From: Muribaculaceae bacterium
GTDB lineage: Bacteria > Bacteroidota > Bacteroidia > Bacteroidales > Muribaculaceae
NCBI GenBank assembly: GCA_017396945.1
Contig: JAFQKI010000004.1
Coordinates: 1-64,000 of the forward strand
DNA length: 64,000 bases
Direction of reading: 5' to 3'
The notes beneath the pieces were generated by a model. That model was not told the DNA's origin and did no database searches. It was given only the letters and a program-made list of their open reading frames with translations. A program made the position numbers and the translations under genes. Numbering within the stretch: the stretch's first letter is position 1; the number at the start of each line of letters is the position of its first letter. Shown here one piece after another: positions 43,544-53,405 of the stretch.

Positions 43544-44809
43544 ATGCGACACATTTTTTCACTCTCATTGATACTGATAGCGACATCTTTATTAGGATTT
43601 GCCGCCGACCCTACATCTACTCGCTACTCCAACGAAAATTGTCAAGGTAGCTTAAAGCCATATCCTACCCCACAAGAGGTTTATAGCTACCCCGATAGTC
43701 TAACTCCTATTTTAATCAATCACGTAGGACGTCACGGCTCTCGTTATCCGGCTTCGGCGACCCATTGTCTTGCCATGAGACGCGCACTACAAACCGCCGA
43801 TTCCATTGGCTCAATAACTACGTTAGGGAAAGAACTGCTAAAACTCACTGAAACGGCAATTTCTCGTGCCAATGGTCAATGGGGTGCACTCGATTCTCTT
43901 GGCATGGCTGAACAAAGAGGCATCGCTTCTCGAATGCTCGCCAACTATCCTACTCTATTTAACAATGCCAAAATAAATGCTATTTCATCATATTCACCAC
44001 GTTGCGTTATGAGCATGTTCTCATTCACTCACCAACTAAGCCGTCTAAACAACCGCATCGAACTGTTTACTGCCTCAGGACGCAGTCACTCGGTTTTAAT
44101 GCGACCTTTTGATATTGACGCATCTTATGCAGAATTTCGCAATGCCAACGAATGGAAAATTCCCTACGACGAATACACTAAAGCAACAATCCCAACCACC
44201 GCGCTCAAACGAGTACTTGGAGACAAATACCCTTATGAACAAATTGACGCGCAAGAATTAGCACTCACTCAATACTATGTTATCGCCGGTATGAGTGCTA
44301 TGATGATGCAATGTGATGCGTCAAAGTATTTCACGACTGAGGAATATAATGCATTATGGTCTTGTTTCAACTTACGCCAATACTTGCAACGCACTGCAAC
44401 AACCATTTCAACTACACCTGCCGAAATCGCATCACAATTACTTATTGATTTAATCACGACAACCGACAATGCGACAAAAGGAGATGGACAATACTCTGTC
44501 ATACTACGTTTTGGTCATGCCGAAACCCTTATGCCATTACTATCGCTTATGCGCCTTAAAGGGTGCTACTACTTAACCAATTATTTCGACACTGTAGCGC
44601 GCAATTGGCAAGATTTCAATGTCGTTCCTATGTCAGCCAACTTACAGATAGTGCTATTTCGTTCCAACAAAGGAGACTATTACATTCGCATTGATCACAA
44701 CGAGCACCCAATTGCTCTACTCCCCGACAGCGACAAAATTTATATCCCATGGGATGACGCTAAAGAACATTTAATGCGATTTATTCCGCTATATTATCAA
44801 ATTATGTAG
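43544..44809 (+). CDS. Secreted histidine phosphatase, MINPP/phytase type
   Basis: A 421-residue exported enzyme (signal peptide about 1-20) of the two-step histidine acid phosphatase superfamily. The phospho-accepting His64 is in the RHGSRYP motif, and the C-terminal motif is HAE (from His325) rather than the HD of classic phytases, which marks the multiple inositol polyphosphate phosphatase group. It should strip phosphates from phytate in the periplasm or at the surface. Its last 8 bases overlap the end of tpx on the other strand. Confidence 0.87.
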   Translation: MRHIFSLSLILIATSLLGFAADPTSTRYSNENCQGSLKPYPTPQEVYSYPDSLTPILINHVGRHGSRYPASATHCLAMRRALQTADSIGSITTLGKELLKLTETAISRANGQWGALDSLGMAEQRGIASRMLANYPTLFNNAKINAISSYSPRCVMSMFSFTHQLSRLNNRIELFTASGRSHSVLMRPFDIDASYAEFRNANEWKIPYDEYTKATIPTTALKRVLGDKYPYEQIDAQELALTQYYVIAGMSAMMMQCDASKYFTTEEYNALWSCFNLRQYLQRTATTISTTPAEIASQLLIDLITTTDNATKGDGQYSVILRFGHAETLMPLLSLMRLKGCYYLTNYFDTVARNWQDFNVVPMSANLQIVLFRSNKGDYYIRIDHNEHPIALLPDSDKIYIPWDDAKEHLMRFIPLYYQIM

Positions 44810-45308
44810 CATCCAACACATTTAATGCCGATTCATAATCGGGTTCATCTGTGATCTCATTGACAAGTTGGGTATAAATAACTTGACGTGTTTCGTCATA
44901 TACAACAATCGCGCGAGTCAACAAACCGGCAAGCACTCCGTCAATCAATTGCACACCATACTCTTGAGCAAATAATGGCGAGCGAAATGCCGATGCGACC
45001 AAAACATTTTCGATGCCCTCTGCGCTACAAAACCGCGCCGCAGCAAATGGCAAATCCATCGATACACATATTACAACAGTGTTATCAAGCCTGGCTGCTC
45101 TTTTGTTAAATTGACGCACCGCCATTGCACATACACTTGTATCAAGGCTTGGGAATATATTTAACACCACCCGTTTGCCAAGAAAATCAGAGCTGCTCAC
45201 CTCTGTAAGTTTGGGTGATACCAAATTAAAACTTGGGGCTTTATCTCCCACTCTCGGTAATGAGCCATTTGTGTGGCAAACCGAGCCTTTAAAATAAACA
45301 TTTTCCAT
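44802..45308 (-). CDS. tpx: Thiol peroxidase
   Basis: Tpx is a 2-Cys peroxiredoxin that reduces hydrogen peroxide and lipid peroxides. From ATG 45308 the product has 168 residues, with the peroxidatic Cys60 in SLDTSVC and the resolving Cys94 in ARFCSAEGI, one residue from the E. coli numbering; this supports ATG 45308 over 45329. GVLAGLLTRAIVVYDE is also typical. It lies 27 bases after the gene for an exported protein on the same strand and is probably co-transcribed. Confidence 0.92.
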   Translation of the reverse strand: MENVYFKGSVCHTNGSLPRVGDKAPSFNLVSPKLTEVSSSDFLGKRVVLNIFPSLDTSVCAMAVRQFNKRAARLDNTVVICVSMDLPFAAARFCSAEGIENVLVASAFRSPLFAQEYGVQLIDGVLAGLLTRAIVVYDETRQVIYTQLVNEITDEPDYESALNVLDAT

Positions 45309-45335
45309 AATATTCACTATTTGTGTCAATTCAAT

Positions 45336-46013
45336 TTATTCTTTAAACACTTCAGGGAAAAACACATTGAGAAGACTTAAATTAATCCCACCTGGGAATA
45401 ATTGAGATATCGGCGTAAAATAAACAACCGTACCATACTCCGACAACTCACCGGGATTATTCCTACACCTATAATATATAGGATAATTTTTGTCAATATT
45501 CACAACATACACATATTGTCGCCATAAATCCTCAGCTGATCCATATTCGAGGATATGCACCCGACAGAAATCACCACCCACCAATGTGTCAGATACAGCA
45601 TAGCCCCTACACATTACATCTGTTTTCAAATCTCGTATATCCTTTTCAATAAATTGAGGGACAAAAGACGCAAATTGCGCAGTACTCACCCTTTCAACAT
45701 TATCAGTAATCGGCTCCTTTTTCAGCACCGAATCGGAGTAACGATATAACACACCATCACAATACGCCGTAACGCCCTCTTGTATTGTAGAAATACCATT
45801 GCCATAACGCCATGTTACTATATAATCACATATTGACAAAGAATCATCGTCTGTCGCCACTGAATAAATATCAAGTTGATATTCTGCAATTTCATCGGCT
45901 TGAGGCAATGTCGCCGACACCTCTGCCCTCAATGCATATAACCCATTCCCCGCCTCAGCATTTATATTAAATACTGCTATTATTAATAATACTCCTATTA
46001 GTCTCAAACGCAT
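45336..46013 (-). CDS. Exported protein of unknown function
   Basis: The 225-residue product has a signal peptide (about 1-19) and a beta-rich body: AEYQLDIYSV, DYIVTWRYGNGISTIQ, GVLYRYSDSVLKK, WRQYVYVVNIDKNYPIYYRCRNNPGE. The alternation suggests an antiparallel sheet like a LolA or lipid-binding half barrel, but this is only a shape argument. I do not recognise the family. It precedes tpx on the same strand and may share its transcript. Confidence 0.6.
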   Translation of the reverse strand: MRLRLIGVLLIIAVFNINAEAGNGLYALRAEVSATLPQADEIAEYQLDIYSVATDDDSLSICDYIVTWRYGNGISTIQEGVTAYCDGVLYRYSDSVLKKEPITDNVERVSTAQFASFVPQFIEKDIRDLKTDVMCRGYAVSDTLVGGDFCRVHILEYGSAEDLWRQYVYVVNIDKNYPIYYRCRNNPGELSEYGTVVYFTPISQLFPGGINLSLLNVFFPEVFKE

Positions 46014-46061
46014 ACTATATTATTCTTTACTTAAAAATAAACAACATTAATGCTCGTATTG

Positions 46062-46093
46062 TTGCCGAGTTGCATATTTTTTCTTTATCTTTG
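46062..46093 (+). promoter_or_regulatory. Promoter of the TraB/GumN gene
   Basis: GTTG ending at 46064, a 21-base spacer and TATCTTTG at 46086-46093. The leader is about 20 bases. Confidence 0.65.
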
Positions 46094-46118
46094 CTGAATA
46101 AAACACATAATAATATAT

Positions 46119-46997
46119 ATGAAAAAAATCATATTATCAATCATCACTTTATTGTCGGTTTCAGTAGTCCATGCACAACTACTTTACCGCATCAGTGGGA
46201 ATGGGACAAAGGATGCTTCATACATATTTGGAACTCATCACATCGCTCCGGTTTCAATACTTGATTCGATACCGGGTTTTAACGAAGCATTAGCTTCTGT
46301 TGATGCTGTATATGGGGAGATTGTTCATGAGCAGCTCACAAGTGCAGCAACTCAGCAACTCATTATGCAAAGAGCGATAGCCCCTGCCGACAGCACTTTG
46401 TCAAAAGTGTTCTCAATTGAACAATTAGACTCGATTGACGCGGTCTTGAAAAAATATAGTGGAGGAATATTAACTATTCAACAACTTAATCAAATTACTC
46501 CGGCATTCGTTGCCATGCAACTCGCCGTCATGCAATCAATGGCATATTTCCCCGATTTCAACCCTAATCAGCAGCTTGATGTGATCGTTCAAGAACGAGG
46601 GAAGCTCCTTGACAAGGAGCTTGGAGGCTTTGAAACCGCCGAGTTTCAGGTCAACTTACTATATGGAGACCCAATATCAGTTCAAGCGGAGGAACTGATG
46701 AAAACGATCAGACTTGATAGTATTTCAGAAAAATGTGTAAAAGAATTATCTCATGCCTATATATCACAAGACTTAAATACCTGTCACAACTTGCTAATTA
46801 CACCTGAATATGGCTTTGAGCAAGAAACCGCAGACAAATTGATCAATAATCGCAACGCAGATTGGGCAAAACTGCTAATTCCCTTAATAAAGGAAAAATC
46901 TGTTTTGGTTTGTGTCGGAGCCGGACATTTATTAGGCGAAAAAGGACTGATTAATCTGCTAAAAATGGCTGGATATACAATAGAACCAGTCAATTAG
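46119..46997 (+). CDS. TraB/GumN family protein, exported
   Basis: The 292-residue product has a signal peptide ending VHAQ (about residue 20). The body opens with YRISGNGTKDASYIFGTHH and ends with VCVGAGHLLGEKGLINLLKMAGYTIEPV, the two GxHH/GxxH motifs of the TraB/GumN (Tiki-like) family. These His residues are thought to bind metal in a membrane-linked protease; the bacterial role is not established. All key residues are present. It is a single-gene unit with its own promoter. Confidence 0.85.
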   Translation: MKKIILSIITLLSVSVVHAQLLYRISGNGTKDASYIFGTHHIAPVSILDSIPGFNEALASVDAVYGEIVHEQLTSAATQQLIMQRAIAPADSTLSKVFSIEQLDSIDAVLKKYSGGILTIQQLNQITPAFVAMQLAVMQSMAYFPDFNPNQQLDVIVQERGKLLDKELGGFETAEFQVNLLYGDPISVQAEELMKTIRLDSISEKCVKELSHAYISQDLNTCHNLLITPEYGFEQETADKLINNRNADWAKLLIPLIKEKSVLVCVGAGHLLGEKGLINLLKMAGYTIEPVN

Positions 46998-47039
46998 ATG
47001 CCTCCAATTGGCTTTTTGGGACAATTTTCAACGTTTTTT

Positions 47040-47070
47040 TTTGTAAATTAGTATAAATGTTATAACTTTG
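47040..47070 (+). promoter_or_regulatory. Promoter of the OmpA-family gene
   Basis: TTTG at 47040-47043 (at the end of a long T run), a 19-base spacer and TAACTTTG at 47063-47070: full consensus, as expected for an abundant protein. The leader is about 30 bases. Confidence 0.82.
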
Positions 47071-47105
47071 TCTCTGATTTATTAACGTTATAAACCAAAT
47101 TTAAA

Positions 47106-48221
47106 ATGAAAAAATTTATTCTTTTGGCTGCCGTTGCTGCAACAGCAATGTCAGTGAACGCACAACAAGCTATTGAAGCTACAGGTGCTGGTGACAATTG
47201 GTCTATTGGTTTAGTTGGTGGTGTTACCACTCCTATCGAAGACGCTGCATTCATCGGTGACATGCGTGGTGCTGCTGGTATCGAAATCAACAAGCAAGTT
47301 TCTCCTATCTTCGGCTTTGGTATCGAAGGTATTTGGGGCGTAAACACTTCTTCTTGGAGTGGTGTAAAAAGCGCAAATGTTTTTGATAGCCACTATGTAG
47401 GTGCATATGGTAAATTCAACCTTAACAACCTTTTCACAGGTTATGACTGCAAAAAAGACTTCTTTGAAGTAGAAGCTGTAGCTGGTGCAGGTTGGGGTCG
47501 CGAATATGTCGCAAATGGCTACGATTGGAACTATTTTGCAACTAAAGCAGGTCTTAACCTCAACTTCAACGTTTCTAAGAAAGTTACTATCGCAATCAAA
47601 CCTTCTATGATTTGGAACATGAGCGATGCTCGTCGTTGGAACTCTTCTGCTTCATATGACTCTCACTTCGCTACATTCCAACTTCTTGCTGGCGTTTCTT
47701 ACAACTTTGGCAAAGGATTTGTATGTGTTAAACCTTACGACCAAGCAGAAGTTGATGCTCTTAACGCAGAAATCAACGCACTCCGTGGTCAACTCGACGC
47801 TTGCAATGGCAATGTAGATGCTCTCAACGCTCGCAACGCTGCTCTCCAAGCTCAACTCGATGAATGCTTGAACCAACCTAAAGCTCCTGCTCAAGTTGTT
47901 GTAGAAAACAACGTTCGTTCAGTAATGTTCAAACAAGGTTCTGCTACAATCTCTAAAGATCAAAAAGCAGTAGTTGCTCAAATCGCAAAATGTCTTGAAG
48001 GTAACGACGCAACTATCGTTGTTAAAGGTTACGCTTCTAAAGAAGGTGGTGAAGCCATTAACGAAAAACTCGCTGGCGAACGCGCTGAAGCAGTTAAAAA
48101 CATGCTCGTTAACGAATTTGGCATCGATGCAAGCCGCATCGACACTGAAAACGGTGGCGTAAGCGAAAAATTCCCTGAACTCGCTTGGAACCGTGTATGT
48201 ATCTGCACTATCTCTAAATAA
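47106..48221 (+). CDS. OmpA-family outer-membrane protein
   Basis: A 371-residue protein: signal peptide (about 1-20, ending NAQ), an N-terminal beta-barrel (about 21-210, alternating aromatic strands), a coiled coil (about 215-260, VDALNAEINALRGQLDACNG and a similar repeat), and a C-terminal OmpA-like peptidoglycan-binding domain with INEKLAGERAEAVKNML. Codon use is strongly biased (GCT, GGT, GTT, AAC) like the ribosomal genes, which points to very high expression. It ties the outer membrane to the cell wall. Strong promoter and terminator flank it. Confidence 0.9.
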   Translation: MKKFILLAAVAATAMSVNAQQAIEATGAGDNWSIGLVGGVTTPIEDAAFIGDMRGAAGIEINKQVSPIFGFGIEGIWGVNTSSWSGVKSANVFDSHYVGAYGKFNLNNLFTGYDCKKDFFEVEAVAGAGWGREYVANGYDWNYFATKAGLNLNFNVSKKVTIAIKPSMIWNMSDARRWNSSASYDSHFATFQLLAGVSYNFGKGFVCVKPYDQAEVDALNAEINALRGQLDACNGNVDALNARNAALQAQLDECLNQPKAPAQVVVENNVRSVMFKQGSATISKDQKAVVAQIAKCLEGNDATIVVKGYASKEGGEAINEKLAGERAEAVKNMLVNEFGIDASRIDTENGGVSEKFPELAWNRVCICTISK

Positions 48222-48242
48222 TCATCTTTGATTATATCCAAT

Positions 48243-48270
48243 AAAAAACTCCCCAATCGGGGAGTTTTTT
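48243..48270. terminator. Bidirectional intrinsic terminator after the OmpA-family gene
   Basis: AAAAAACTCCCC (48243-48254) and GGGGAGTTTTTT (48259-48270) form a 12-bp stem with loop AATC, with A and T runs. It separates the convergent porin and miaA units. Confidence 0.92.
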
Positions 48271-48320
48271 TATTATCCATACCTAAGCGGATATTTCAAG
48301 AGACTCTCAACTCGCATTAA

Positions 48321-49247
48321 TTATTTCAACAAGTTTTCGACTACTTGGCTCACCATCTCATCTCCGGGCTTTAGCATTACAATGTCAGCATCACGCTTCA
48401 TCCATGTGAGTTGTTTTTTTGCATACACACGAGTGTTTTTCGCAAGACGAGCAATTGCAGTTTCACGATCCATTACGCCGTCAAAAAAAGCAAACATCTC
48501 TTTATATCCTACAGTATTGAGTGAATTAAGATGACGCAAGTGATACACACTTCTTGCTTCTTGCTCTAACCCGGCTTCTATCATAGCATCAACACGGCTA
48601 TTAATTCGATCAAACAACACCTCTCTATCATAATCTATCGCATATTTAACGATATCAAAAGGTCGTTGTTTCACCTCTCCGGTGCGAAGCGATGAGTATG
48701 GCACTCCCGCCTGCATCGTTATCTCTATTGCATGCACAAGTCGTTTATAATTATTTAAATCTACCTGATTATAATACACCGGGTCTATGCGATGTAGCGT
48801 TTCCCGGAGCAATGGTAATCCTCCTTCATAATACAATACCATCGCTCGCGCTCTAATTTCGGGAGTAATTGTGGGCAATTCATCAATACCTTTGGTCACA
48901 GCATCAATATACATCATTGACCCACCACACATTATTACATAGTCATTTCCCTTCCACAATTGAGGCATTAAAGCCATTACATCAGCTTCATATTGTGCCG
49001 CACTATAATAATCCTCAAGAGCAAGAGTCCCAACAAAATGGTGCGGAACCAATGCCAACTGCTCTGCTGTTGGCGCAGCCGTGCCAATAGGTAAATCCCG
49101 ATAAAGTTGACGAGAGTCTGCCGATAAAATATGGCACCCGAGTCGGAGTGCCAATTTTATCGATAAATCAGTTTTCCCCGATCCTGTCGGACCGGTTATG
49201 ACTATCAGTGTTTTATTTTTGTTCTGCAACAAGTCTTGCGATTTCAA
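48321..49247 (-). CDS. miaA: tRNA dimethylallyltransferase
   Basis: MiaA puts a dimethylallyl group on A37 of tRNAs reading UNN codons. The 308-residue product has the P-loop [32 protein letters not shown] and VHAIEI followed by the later VGYKEM block, all typical. ATG 49247 lies 35 bases inside the end of pepT, and there is no later start that keeps the P-loop strand, so the genes overlap and are probably coupled. Confidence 0.95.
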   Translation of the reverse strand: MKSQDLLQNKNKTLIVITGPTGSGKTDLSIKLALRLGCHILSADSRQLYRDLPIGTAAPTAEQLALVPHHFVGTLALEDYYSAAQYEADVMALMPQLWKGNDYVIMCGGSMMYIDAVTKGIDELPTITPEIRARAMVLYYEGGLPLLRETLHRIDPVYYNQVDLNNYKRLVHAIEITMQAGVPYSSLRTGEVKQRPFDIVKYAIDYDREVLFDRINSRVDAMIEAGLEQEARSVYHLRHLNSLNTVGYKEMFAFFDGVMDRETAIARLAKNTRVYAKKQLTWMKRDADIVMLKPGDEMVSQVVENLLK

Positions 49248-50436
49248 TTATCACTTGCATCGCCTTTTCCATTGAAGGGATAGGTACAAACTCATAACGT
49301 CCGTGGAAATTCAATCCGCCGGCAAAGATATTTGGGCATGGCAACCCTTTGAATGAAAGTTGCGCTCCATCTGTCCCCCCACGAATTGGGACAACTTTGG
49401 GTGTTACATCTATATTACGCATTGCTTGTTCTGCAATATCGATAACATGCATCACCGGCTCGATTTTTTCACGCATATTATAGTATTGATCCTTCAATTC
49501 AAGAGAAGCACAATCGGGGAACTCCTTATTTATCTTGCGAGTAAGGTGTTCAAACTCTTTTTTGCGACGTTCAAATCTATCATGGTCATGATCACGTATG
49601 ATATAAGTCAATACTGTCTCTTCCACCGTTCCTTCAATTCCAATCAAGTGATAGAATCCTTCATAACCTTCGGTGTGCTCCGGAGTTTCCCAACGAGGCA
49701 ACATTATCGCAAATTGAGTGGCGACACGCATTGAGTTTATCATTTTGTGCTTTGCGTAACCCGGATGCACATTGCGACCTTTGAATTTCACTTTGGCAAC
49801 TGCGGCATTGAAGTTTTCATATTCAAGCTCGCCAATCTCACCACCATCCATTGTGTAAGCCCAATCTGCGCCAAAACGTTCTACATCAAATTTATGAGCG
49901 CCAAGACCGATTTCCTCATCGGGATTAAATGCGATGCGGATGTCTCCATGTTTGATTTCGGAATGCTCTTTAAGATATTCAACCGCCGAGATTATTTCGG
50001 CGATACCGGCTTTATCATCGGCACCAAGAAGAGTGTTTCCGTCGGTTACTATTAAATCCTGACCCACATAGTGCATCAATTCAGGGAATTGGTCGGGAGA
50101 CAATTCGATACCCTTTTCTGCGTTTAGTGTAATTACGCCTCCGTCATACTTCTCTACAATGCGCGGTCTCACATGACGTCCCGACATTTCTGGAGATGTG
50201 TCAAGATGAGCAATAAAACCGATTGTGGGAACTTTACCATCGACATTCCCTGGTAATGTCGCCATCAAATATCCGTTTTCATCAAGAGTTATATCCCTCA
50301 AGCCAAGACGCTTAAGTTCATCTTCAAGCTTTTCGGCAAAAATCATCTGCCCCGGGGTAGATGGTGTCATATTAGTCAACTCATCACTCTGGGTGTCAAA
50401 CTTCACATAAGTCAGGAAGCGATCAACTACATTCAT
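49213..50436 (-). CDS. pepT: Peptidase T (tripeptide aminopeptidase)
   Basis: PepT removes the N-terminal residue of tripeptides in the cytoplasm. The 407-residue M20B metallopeptidase shows all zinc sites: [25 protein letters not shown] (bridging Asp), [15 protein letters not shown] (Glu-Glu) and the last His in [30 protein letters not shown] is family-typical. It is first in a two-gene unit with miaA and shares its promoter region with the divergent cysK. Confidence 0.95.
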   Translation of the reverse strand: MNVVDRFLTYVKFDTQSDELTNMTPSTPGQMIFAEKLEDELKRLGLRDITLDENGYLMATLPGNVDGKVPTIGFIAHLDTSPEMSGRHVRPRIVEKYDGGVITLNAEKGIELSPDQFPELMHYVGQDLIVTDGNTLLGADDKAGIAEIISAVEYLKEHSEIKHGDIRIAFNPDEEIGLGAHKFDVERFGADWAYTMDGGEIGELEYENFNAAVAKVKFKGRNVHPGYAKHKMINSMRVATQFAIMLPRWETPEHTEGYEGFYHLIGIEGTVEETVLTYIIRDHDHDRFERRKKEFEHLTRKINKEFPDCASLELKDQYYNMREKIEPVMHVIDIAEQAMRNIDVTPKVVPIRGGTDGAQLSFKGLPCPNIFAGGLNFHGRYEFVPIPSMEKAMQVIIEIARLVAEQK

Positions 50437-50475
50437 TTCGTAATACTTTGTAATTCAAGGTTAATTTTTATTGTG

Positions 50476-50507
50476 CAAAGTTAGTGAAAATAATTACGAT
50501 TTGCAAA
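50476..50507 (-). promoter_or_regulatory. Promoter of pepT-miaA
   Basis: Minus strand: TTTG (50507-50504), a 20-base spacer and TAACTTTG (50483-50476). Its -33 box is the right half of the palindrome TTTGCAAA. Confidence 0.82.
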
Positions 50508-50531
50508 ACTCACTAAATCTACATAATTTTG
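50500..50531 (+). promoter_or_regulatory. Promoter of cysK
   Basis: TTTG (50500-50503), a 20-base spacer and TAATTTTG (50524-50531). Its -33 box is the left half of the palindrome TTTGCAAA, back to back with the pepT promoter. Confidence 0.8.
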
Positions 50532-50563
50532 TTGTTATAATACAACACTAAAACAAGGTTTAT

Positions 50564-51493
50564 ATGGGACAAATATATACCAATCTCACCCAACTCATAG
50601 GCAACACGCCACTCCTTGAGTTGTCAAATATCGAGACTGCCGAAAATTTAAAATCGCGCCTGATAGTGAAAATCGAAGCATTCAATCCCGGAGGTAGCGT
50701 TAAAGACCGAGCCGCACTATCTATGATTGAAGAAGCCGAGAGTCGTGGCATGCTCTCTCCCGGCGCATTAATCATCGAACCGACAAGTGGCAATACCGGA
50801 GTAGGACTTGCTTGGATTGCCTCACTCAAAGGGTATAAAGTTATCCTAACCATGCCCGAAACCATGAGCATTGAACGCCAACGACTATTAAAAGCATTTG
50901 GTGCTACAATTATTCTCACACCGGGAACAGAAGGCATGGCTGGAGCAATCAAACGCGCAGAGCGACTCCGAGACGAAAATCCCGGAGCAATAATTATCGG
51001 ACAATTTGACAACCCTGCCAATCCCGCAATACATGTTACTACAACCGCAGAGGAGATATGGAGAGATACCGATGGTAAAATTGACATTTTTGTCGCTGGT
51101 GTAGGAACCGGTGGAACCGTCTGCGGGACAGCCAGAGGTCTGAAAAGACACAATCCTCTGATTAAAGCCATAGCAGTAGAACCGGCGGCATCACCAATTA
51201 TTTCGGGTGGCACAGCCGCACCTCACAAAATCCAAGGCATCGGAGCTAATTTCATTCCAACCAACTATTCGGCCGATGTTATTGATGAAGTGATGACAGT
51301 TTCAGATGAAGACGCGTTCCAAGGAGCAAAACAATTGGTCCAGCAAGAAGGATTACTTGTTGGCATATCTTCCGGAGCTGCTTTTTATGCAGCGTTGCAA
51401 CTTGCCAAATCTCCCGAAAACGCAGGAAAAACTATTGTCGCCCTACTTCCCGACACCGGCGAGCGCTACCTATCTACGCCATTATTTGATTAA
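50564..51493 (+). CDS. cysK: Cysteine synthase (O-acetylserine sulfhydrylase)
   Basis: CysK joins O-acetylserine and sulfide to give cysteine. The 309-residue PLP enzyme has NPGGSVKDRAA with the PLP Lys, EPTSGNTGVGLAW (substrate loop), GVGTGGTVCGTARGL (phosphate loop) and GISSGAA. Length and motifs fit CysK rather than the longer cystathionine beta-synthase. It is a one-gene unit with a divergent consensus promoter, and no terminator is obvious before the typA promoter. Confidence 0.94.
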   Translation: MGQIYTNLTQLIGNTPLLELSNIETAENLKSRLIVKIEAFNPGGSVKDRAALSMIEEAESRGMLSPGALIIEPTSGNTGVGLAWIASLKGYKVILTMPETMSIERQRLLKAFGATIILTPGTEGMAGAIKRAERLRDENPGAIIIGQFDNPANPAIHVTTTAEEIWRDTDGKIDIFVAGVGTGGTVCGTARGLKRHNPLIKAIAVEPAASPIISGGTAAPHKIQGIGANFIPTNYSADVIDEVMTVSDEDAFQGAKQLVQQEGLLVGISSGAAFYAALQLAKSPENAGKTIVALLPDTGERYLSTPLFD

Positions 51494-51554
51494 TCATATC
51501 TATTACGCCCTATCTTTTTTAGATTTTATCGGCAGTATTCTCTGAAAAATGTTG

Positions 51555-51562
51555 TAACTTTG
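51555..51562 (+). promoter_or_regulatory. -7 box of typA
   Basis: TAACTTTG, placing the start site near 51567 and ruling out a typA start upstream of that. No TTTG lies at the expected -33 position. Confidence 0.6.
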
Positions 51563-51598
51563 CACTCCGAAAAAAGGACGAAAAAAAGAAATTATCGT

Positions 51599-53398
51599 AT
51601 GCAAAAAATCAGAAACATCGCAATTATCGCCCACGTTGACCACGGCAAAACCACTATCGTTGACAAAATGTTACTTGCCGGCAACCTCTTCCGCGAAAAC
51701 CAAAACGCCGGAGAATTAATACTTGACAACAACGACTTGGAGCGCGAGCGTGGCATCACGATACTTTCAAAAAACGTTTCTATCGATTATAAAGGATACA
51801 AAATCAACATCATTGACACCCCGGGACACGCCGACTTCGGTGGCGAAGTTGAACGTGTGTTAAACATGGCCGATGGCTGCTTGCTATTGGTTGACGCGTT
51901 TGAAGGACCGATGCCACAAACTCGTTTTGTGTTGCAAAAAGCCATCCAAATGGGACTTAAACCAGTAGTGGTAGTTAACAAAGTTGATAAACCCAACTGT
52001 CGTCCCGACGAGGTTCAAGAAATGGTTTTTGACCTCATGTTTAACCTCAACGCTACTGAAGAACAGTTGGATTTCCCCACAATTTTTGGCTCGGCAAAAC
52101 AAGGTTGGATGAGTACCGATTGGCAAAAGCCAACCGACAACATTTTACCATTGCTTGACGCCATTATTGAATACATCCCGGAACCGGAAGTGCTTGAAGG
52201 AGACGCACAAATGCTTGTTACATCACTCGATTACTCAAGCTATGTTGGTCGCATTGCCATTGGTCGTGTTCATCGTGGAGAAATACGCGAAGGAATGGAT
52301 ATTGCATTATGCAAAAAAGATGGCACAATCGCACGCCAACGCATAAAAGAGCTTCACACCTTTGAAGGCATGGGACGCAAAAAAGTCTCATCGGTAAAAA
52401 GTGGTGATATATGCGCACTCGTAGGTATCGAAGGCTTTGAAATTGGTGATACCATCGCCGATTTCAACAACCCTGAGCCATTGCCTCGCATCGCCATTGA
52501 CGAGCCTACCATGTCAATGACTTTCACAATCAACGATAGCCCATTCTTTGGCAAAGATGGCAAATTTGTCACATCTCGACATATCGCCGACCGTTTGACT
52601 AAAGAGCTTGACCGCAACTTAGCCTTACGCGTCACCAAAGCCGACCATGAAGATGTATGGACTGTGTTTGGTCGCGGTGTGCTACACCTCTCTGTATTGA
52701 TTGAGACAATGCGTCGCGAAGGTTATGAACTTCAAGTGGGTCAACCACAAGTTATCATCAAAGAAATCGATGGTCAAAAATGCGAACCGGTTGAGTTACT
52801 AACTATCAATGTGACAGAAGAATACTCCAGCAAAATCATTGATATGGTGACACGTCGCAAAGGTGAAATGGTATCAATGACAGCTCAAAACGACCGCATT
52901 CACATGGAGTTCCTCATTCCGTCTCGTGGCATCATCGGGTTACGCAACAACGTATTGACCGCATCGGCAGGTGAAGCTATCATGGCTCATCGTTTCCATG
53001 AATACCAACCTTGGAAAGGCGACATCGAGCGTCGCACCAATGGTTCGCTTATTGCCATGGAGGCAGGTACGGCCTACGCCTATGCTATCGACAAACTCCA
53101 AGATCGCGGACGTTTCTTCATCTTCCCTCAAGAAGAGGTATATGCCGGACAAGTTGTTGGTGAAAACGCCAAAGACAATGACATTGTGGTCAATGTAACA
53201 AAATCTAAGAAATTGACCAACATGCGCGCTTCAGGCGCCGACGACAAAGCCCGCATCATCCCGCCCATTGTATTCAGTCTCGAAGAAGCACTCGAATACA
53301 TCAAAGAAGATGAATATGTGGAGGTTACACCACACCACATACGCCTACGCAAGATCATTCTTGACGAGATTGAGCGCAAGCGTGCCAACAAAGTATAA
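51599..53398 (+). CDS. typA: Ribosome-associated GTPase TypA/BipA
   Basis: TypA/BipA is an EF-G-like GTPase that helps 50S assembly and stress adaptation. I start at ATG 51599 ([19 protein letters not shown]), giving 599 residues; a longer frame from 51560 would begin inside the promoter. G1 is [10 protein letters not shown]2 includes RERGITI, G3 is [13 protein letters not shown]4 is NKVDKPN, and the BipA-specific C-terminal domain includes [10 protein letters not shown]. It is convergent with the IMPase gene, 7 bases apart. Confidence 0.95.
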   Translation: MQKIRNIAIIAHVDHGKTTIVDKMLLAGNLFRENQNAGELILDNNDLERERGITILSKNVSIDYKGYKINIIDTPGHADFGGEVERVLNMADGCLLLVDAFEGPMPQTRFVLQKAIQMGLKPVVVVNKVDKPNCRPDEVQEMVFDLMFNLNATEEQLDFPTIFGSAKQGWMSTDWQKPTDNILPLLDAIIEYIPEPEVLEGDAQMLVTSLDYSSYVGRIAIGRVHRGEIREGMDIALCKKDGTIARQRIKELHTFEGMGRKKVSSVKSGDICALVGIEGFEIGDTIADFNNPEPLPRIAIDEPTMSMTFTINDSPFFGKDGKFVTSRHIADRLTKELDRNLALRVTKADHEDVWTVFGRGVLHLSVLIETMRREGYELQVGQPQVIIKEIDGQKCEPVELLTINVTEEYSSKIIDMVTRRKGEMVSMTAQNDRIHMEFLIPSRGIIGLRNNVLTASAGEAIMAHRFHEYQPWKGDIERRTNGSLIAMEAGTAYAYAIDKLQDRGRFFIFPQEEVYAGQVVGENAKDNDIVVNVTKSKKLTNMRASGADDKARIIPPIVFSLEEALEYIKEDEYVEVTPHHIRLRKIILDEIERKRANKV

Positions 53399-53405
53399 CA
53401 TTACA

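Noticed and set aside
43500..43586. N-terminal extension of the small TPR protein
   Set aside because: It would cross both divergent promoters and the start of the phosphatase gene; the extra residues are not TPR-like.
51560..51598. Upstream TTG start for typA
   Set aside because: The TTG lies inside the -7 box TAACTTTG; the family starts at [12 protein letters not shown].
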